NCBI GenBank assembly: GCA_947447315.1 | Contig: CANFJD010000169.1 | Span: forward strand, 1-6,160 | From: Fimbriimonadaceae bacterium | GTDB taxonomy: Bacteria > Armatimonadota > Fimbriimonadia > Fimbriimonadales > Fimbriimonadaceae | Direction of reading: 5' to 3' | Length of the DNA: 6,160 nucleotides | Part shown: in pieces, positions 5,776 through 6,160 of the stretch | Layout: every line of letters starts with the position of its first letter | Numbering within the stretch: the stretch's first letter is position 1 | Notes under the pieces: generated by a model | What the model was told of the DNA's origin: nothing | Databases searched by the model: none | The model's input: the letters and a program-made list of their open reading frames with translations, nothing else | Position numbers and translations under genes: made by a program

Positions 5776-6160
5776 GTGAAATCATTTAATAAGGGCTTTA
5801 CGCTCATCGAACTTCTCGTCGTCATCGCCATCATTGCGATCCTGGCCGCCATCCTCTTCCCCGTGTTCGCCCAGGCCAAAGACGCCGCCAAGCGAACCTC
5901 CCTTCTGAGCCAAGTCAAACAAATTGGTACTGGCACCCAGATCTACCTCGCCGACAGCGATGATATGGTGTTCCGCTGGGCCTATAACGCGCCCGAGGAC
6001 CAAGCGGGACGCATCTACTGGACCACCGTCGTTCAGCCCTATATCAAAAGCTGGCCGCTGATGAGAGATCCGGCCCAGGCTAATCCCTTTGGAATTTGGA
6101 GCTCCGGCTCCCCGTACGGTTGGTACGCAAACTACCAACGCTGGCCATCGTTCGGCTTCA
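5776..6160 (+). CDS. Type IV pilin-like / type II pseudopilin-like protein, 3' truncated by window edge
   Basis: The 128 visible residues begin with a class III prepilin leader: MKSFNKG then FTLIELLVVIAIIAILAAILF, with cleavage expected after Gly7 by prepilin peptidase, N-methylation of Phe8, and Glu12 as the conserved Glu5 of the mature protein. The hydrophobic helix (residues 8-28) anchors the protein in the inner membrane before assembly. FPVFAQAKDAAKRTSLLSQVKQIGTGTQIYLADSDD (pieces from 28 to 63) is the pattern of the large pilin-like families of Armatimonadota and Planctomycetes, where the equivalent reads FPVFAQARE.AR..SCLSN.KQIG. The visible globular part is rich in Trp and Tyr (about 64-128). 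Start: the frame is closed by a TAA at 5743-5745, and GTG at 5776 is the only start codon before the leader; no Shine-Dalgarno is visible. It is divergent from the mannosidase. It may be a structural pilin, a pseudopilin or an exported protein using the pathway; the C-terminus is needed to decide. Confidence 0.88.
   Translation, partial: MKSFNKGFTLIELLVVIAIIAILAAILFPVFAQAKDAAKRTSLLSQVKQIGTGTQIYLADSDDMVFRWAYNAPEDQAGRIYWTTVVQPYIKSWPLMRDPAQANPFGIWSSGSPYGWYANYQRWPSFGF

Noticed and set aside
5782..6138. 118-residue minus-strand open frame opposite the pilin-like gene
   Set aside because: The plus strand has an unmistakable prepilin leader and helix, so the antisense frame is a shadow.

Overview
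The window looks like chromosomal DNA of a free-living, moderately GC-rich Gram-negative-type bacterium. The best taxonomic hint is the prepilin-like protein at the right edge. Its leader and helix run into FPVFAQA followed by a Lys/Ala-rich stretch, a pattern I associate with the large type IV pilin-like families of Armatimonadota (Fimbriimonas and relatives) and, more loosely, Planctomycetes. This assignment is inference from family resemblance, not from a search.

Layout. (1) Positions 1-1194, plus strand: the C-terminal 397 residues of NADH-quinone oxidoreductase subunit G (NuoG), open at the left edge. (2) A 37-bp convergent gap with a small GC hairpin. (3) Positions 1232-1738, minus strand: an unrecognised small protein with two membrane helices and a cytosolic PH-like tail, in visibly AT-richer DNA. 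(4) A spacer of about 200 bp without a convincing gene. (5) Positions 1943-3016 and 3050-5566, minus strand: a two-gene unit transcribed right to left, first a GH2 beta-mannosidase and then a Gfo/Idh/MocA-family oxidoreductase 33 bp downstream. (6) A divergent control region of about 210 bp (5567-5775) with a repeated TTACCGGTC element and other small symmetries. (7) Positions 5776-6160, plus strand: the start of a type IV pilin-like protein beginning at GTG and running off the right edge.

How the genes fit together. NuoG belongs to respiratory complex I and is unrelated to the rest. The mannosidase and oxidoreductase are probably co-transcribed and probably act on the same sugar pool: the mannosidase has both catalytic glutamates and no signal peptide, so it should cut short beta-mannosides inside the cell, and the oxidoreductase would act on a sugar or sugar derivative using NAD(P). 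The oxidoreductase lacks the usual EKP motif (AVP is there instead), so its chemistry is the least predictable point in the window. I found no CRISPR array, RNA gene, insertion sequence or defence system, and no clear evidence of a wholly new system.
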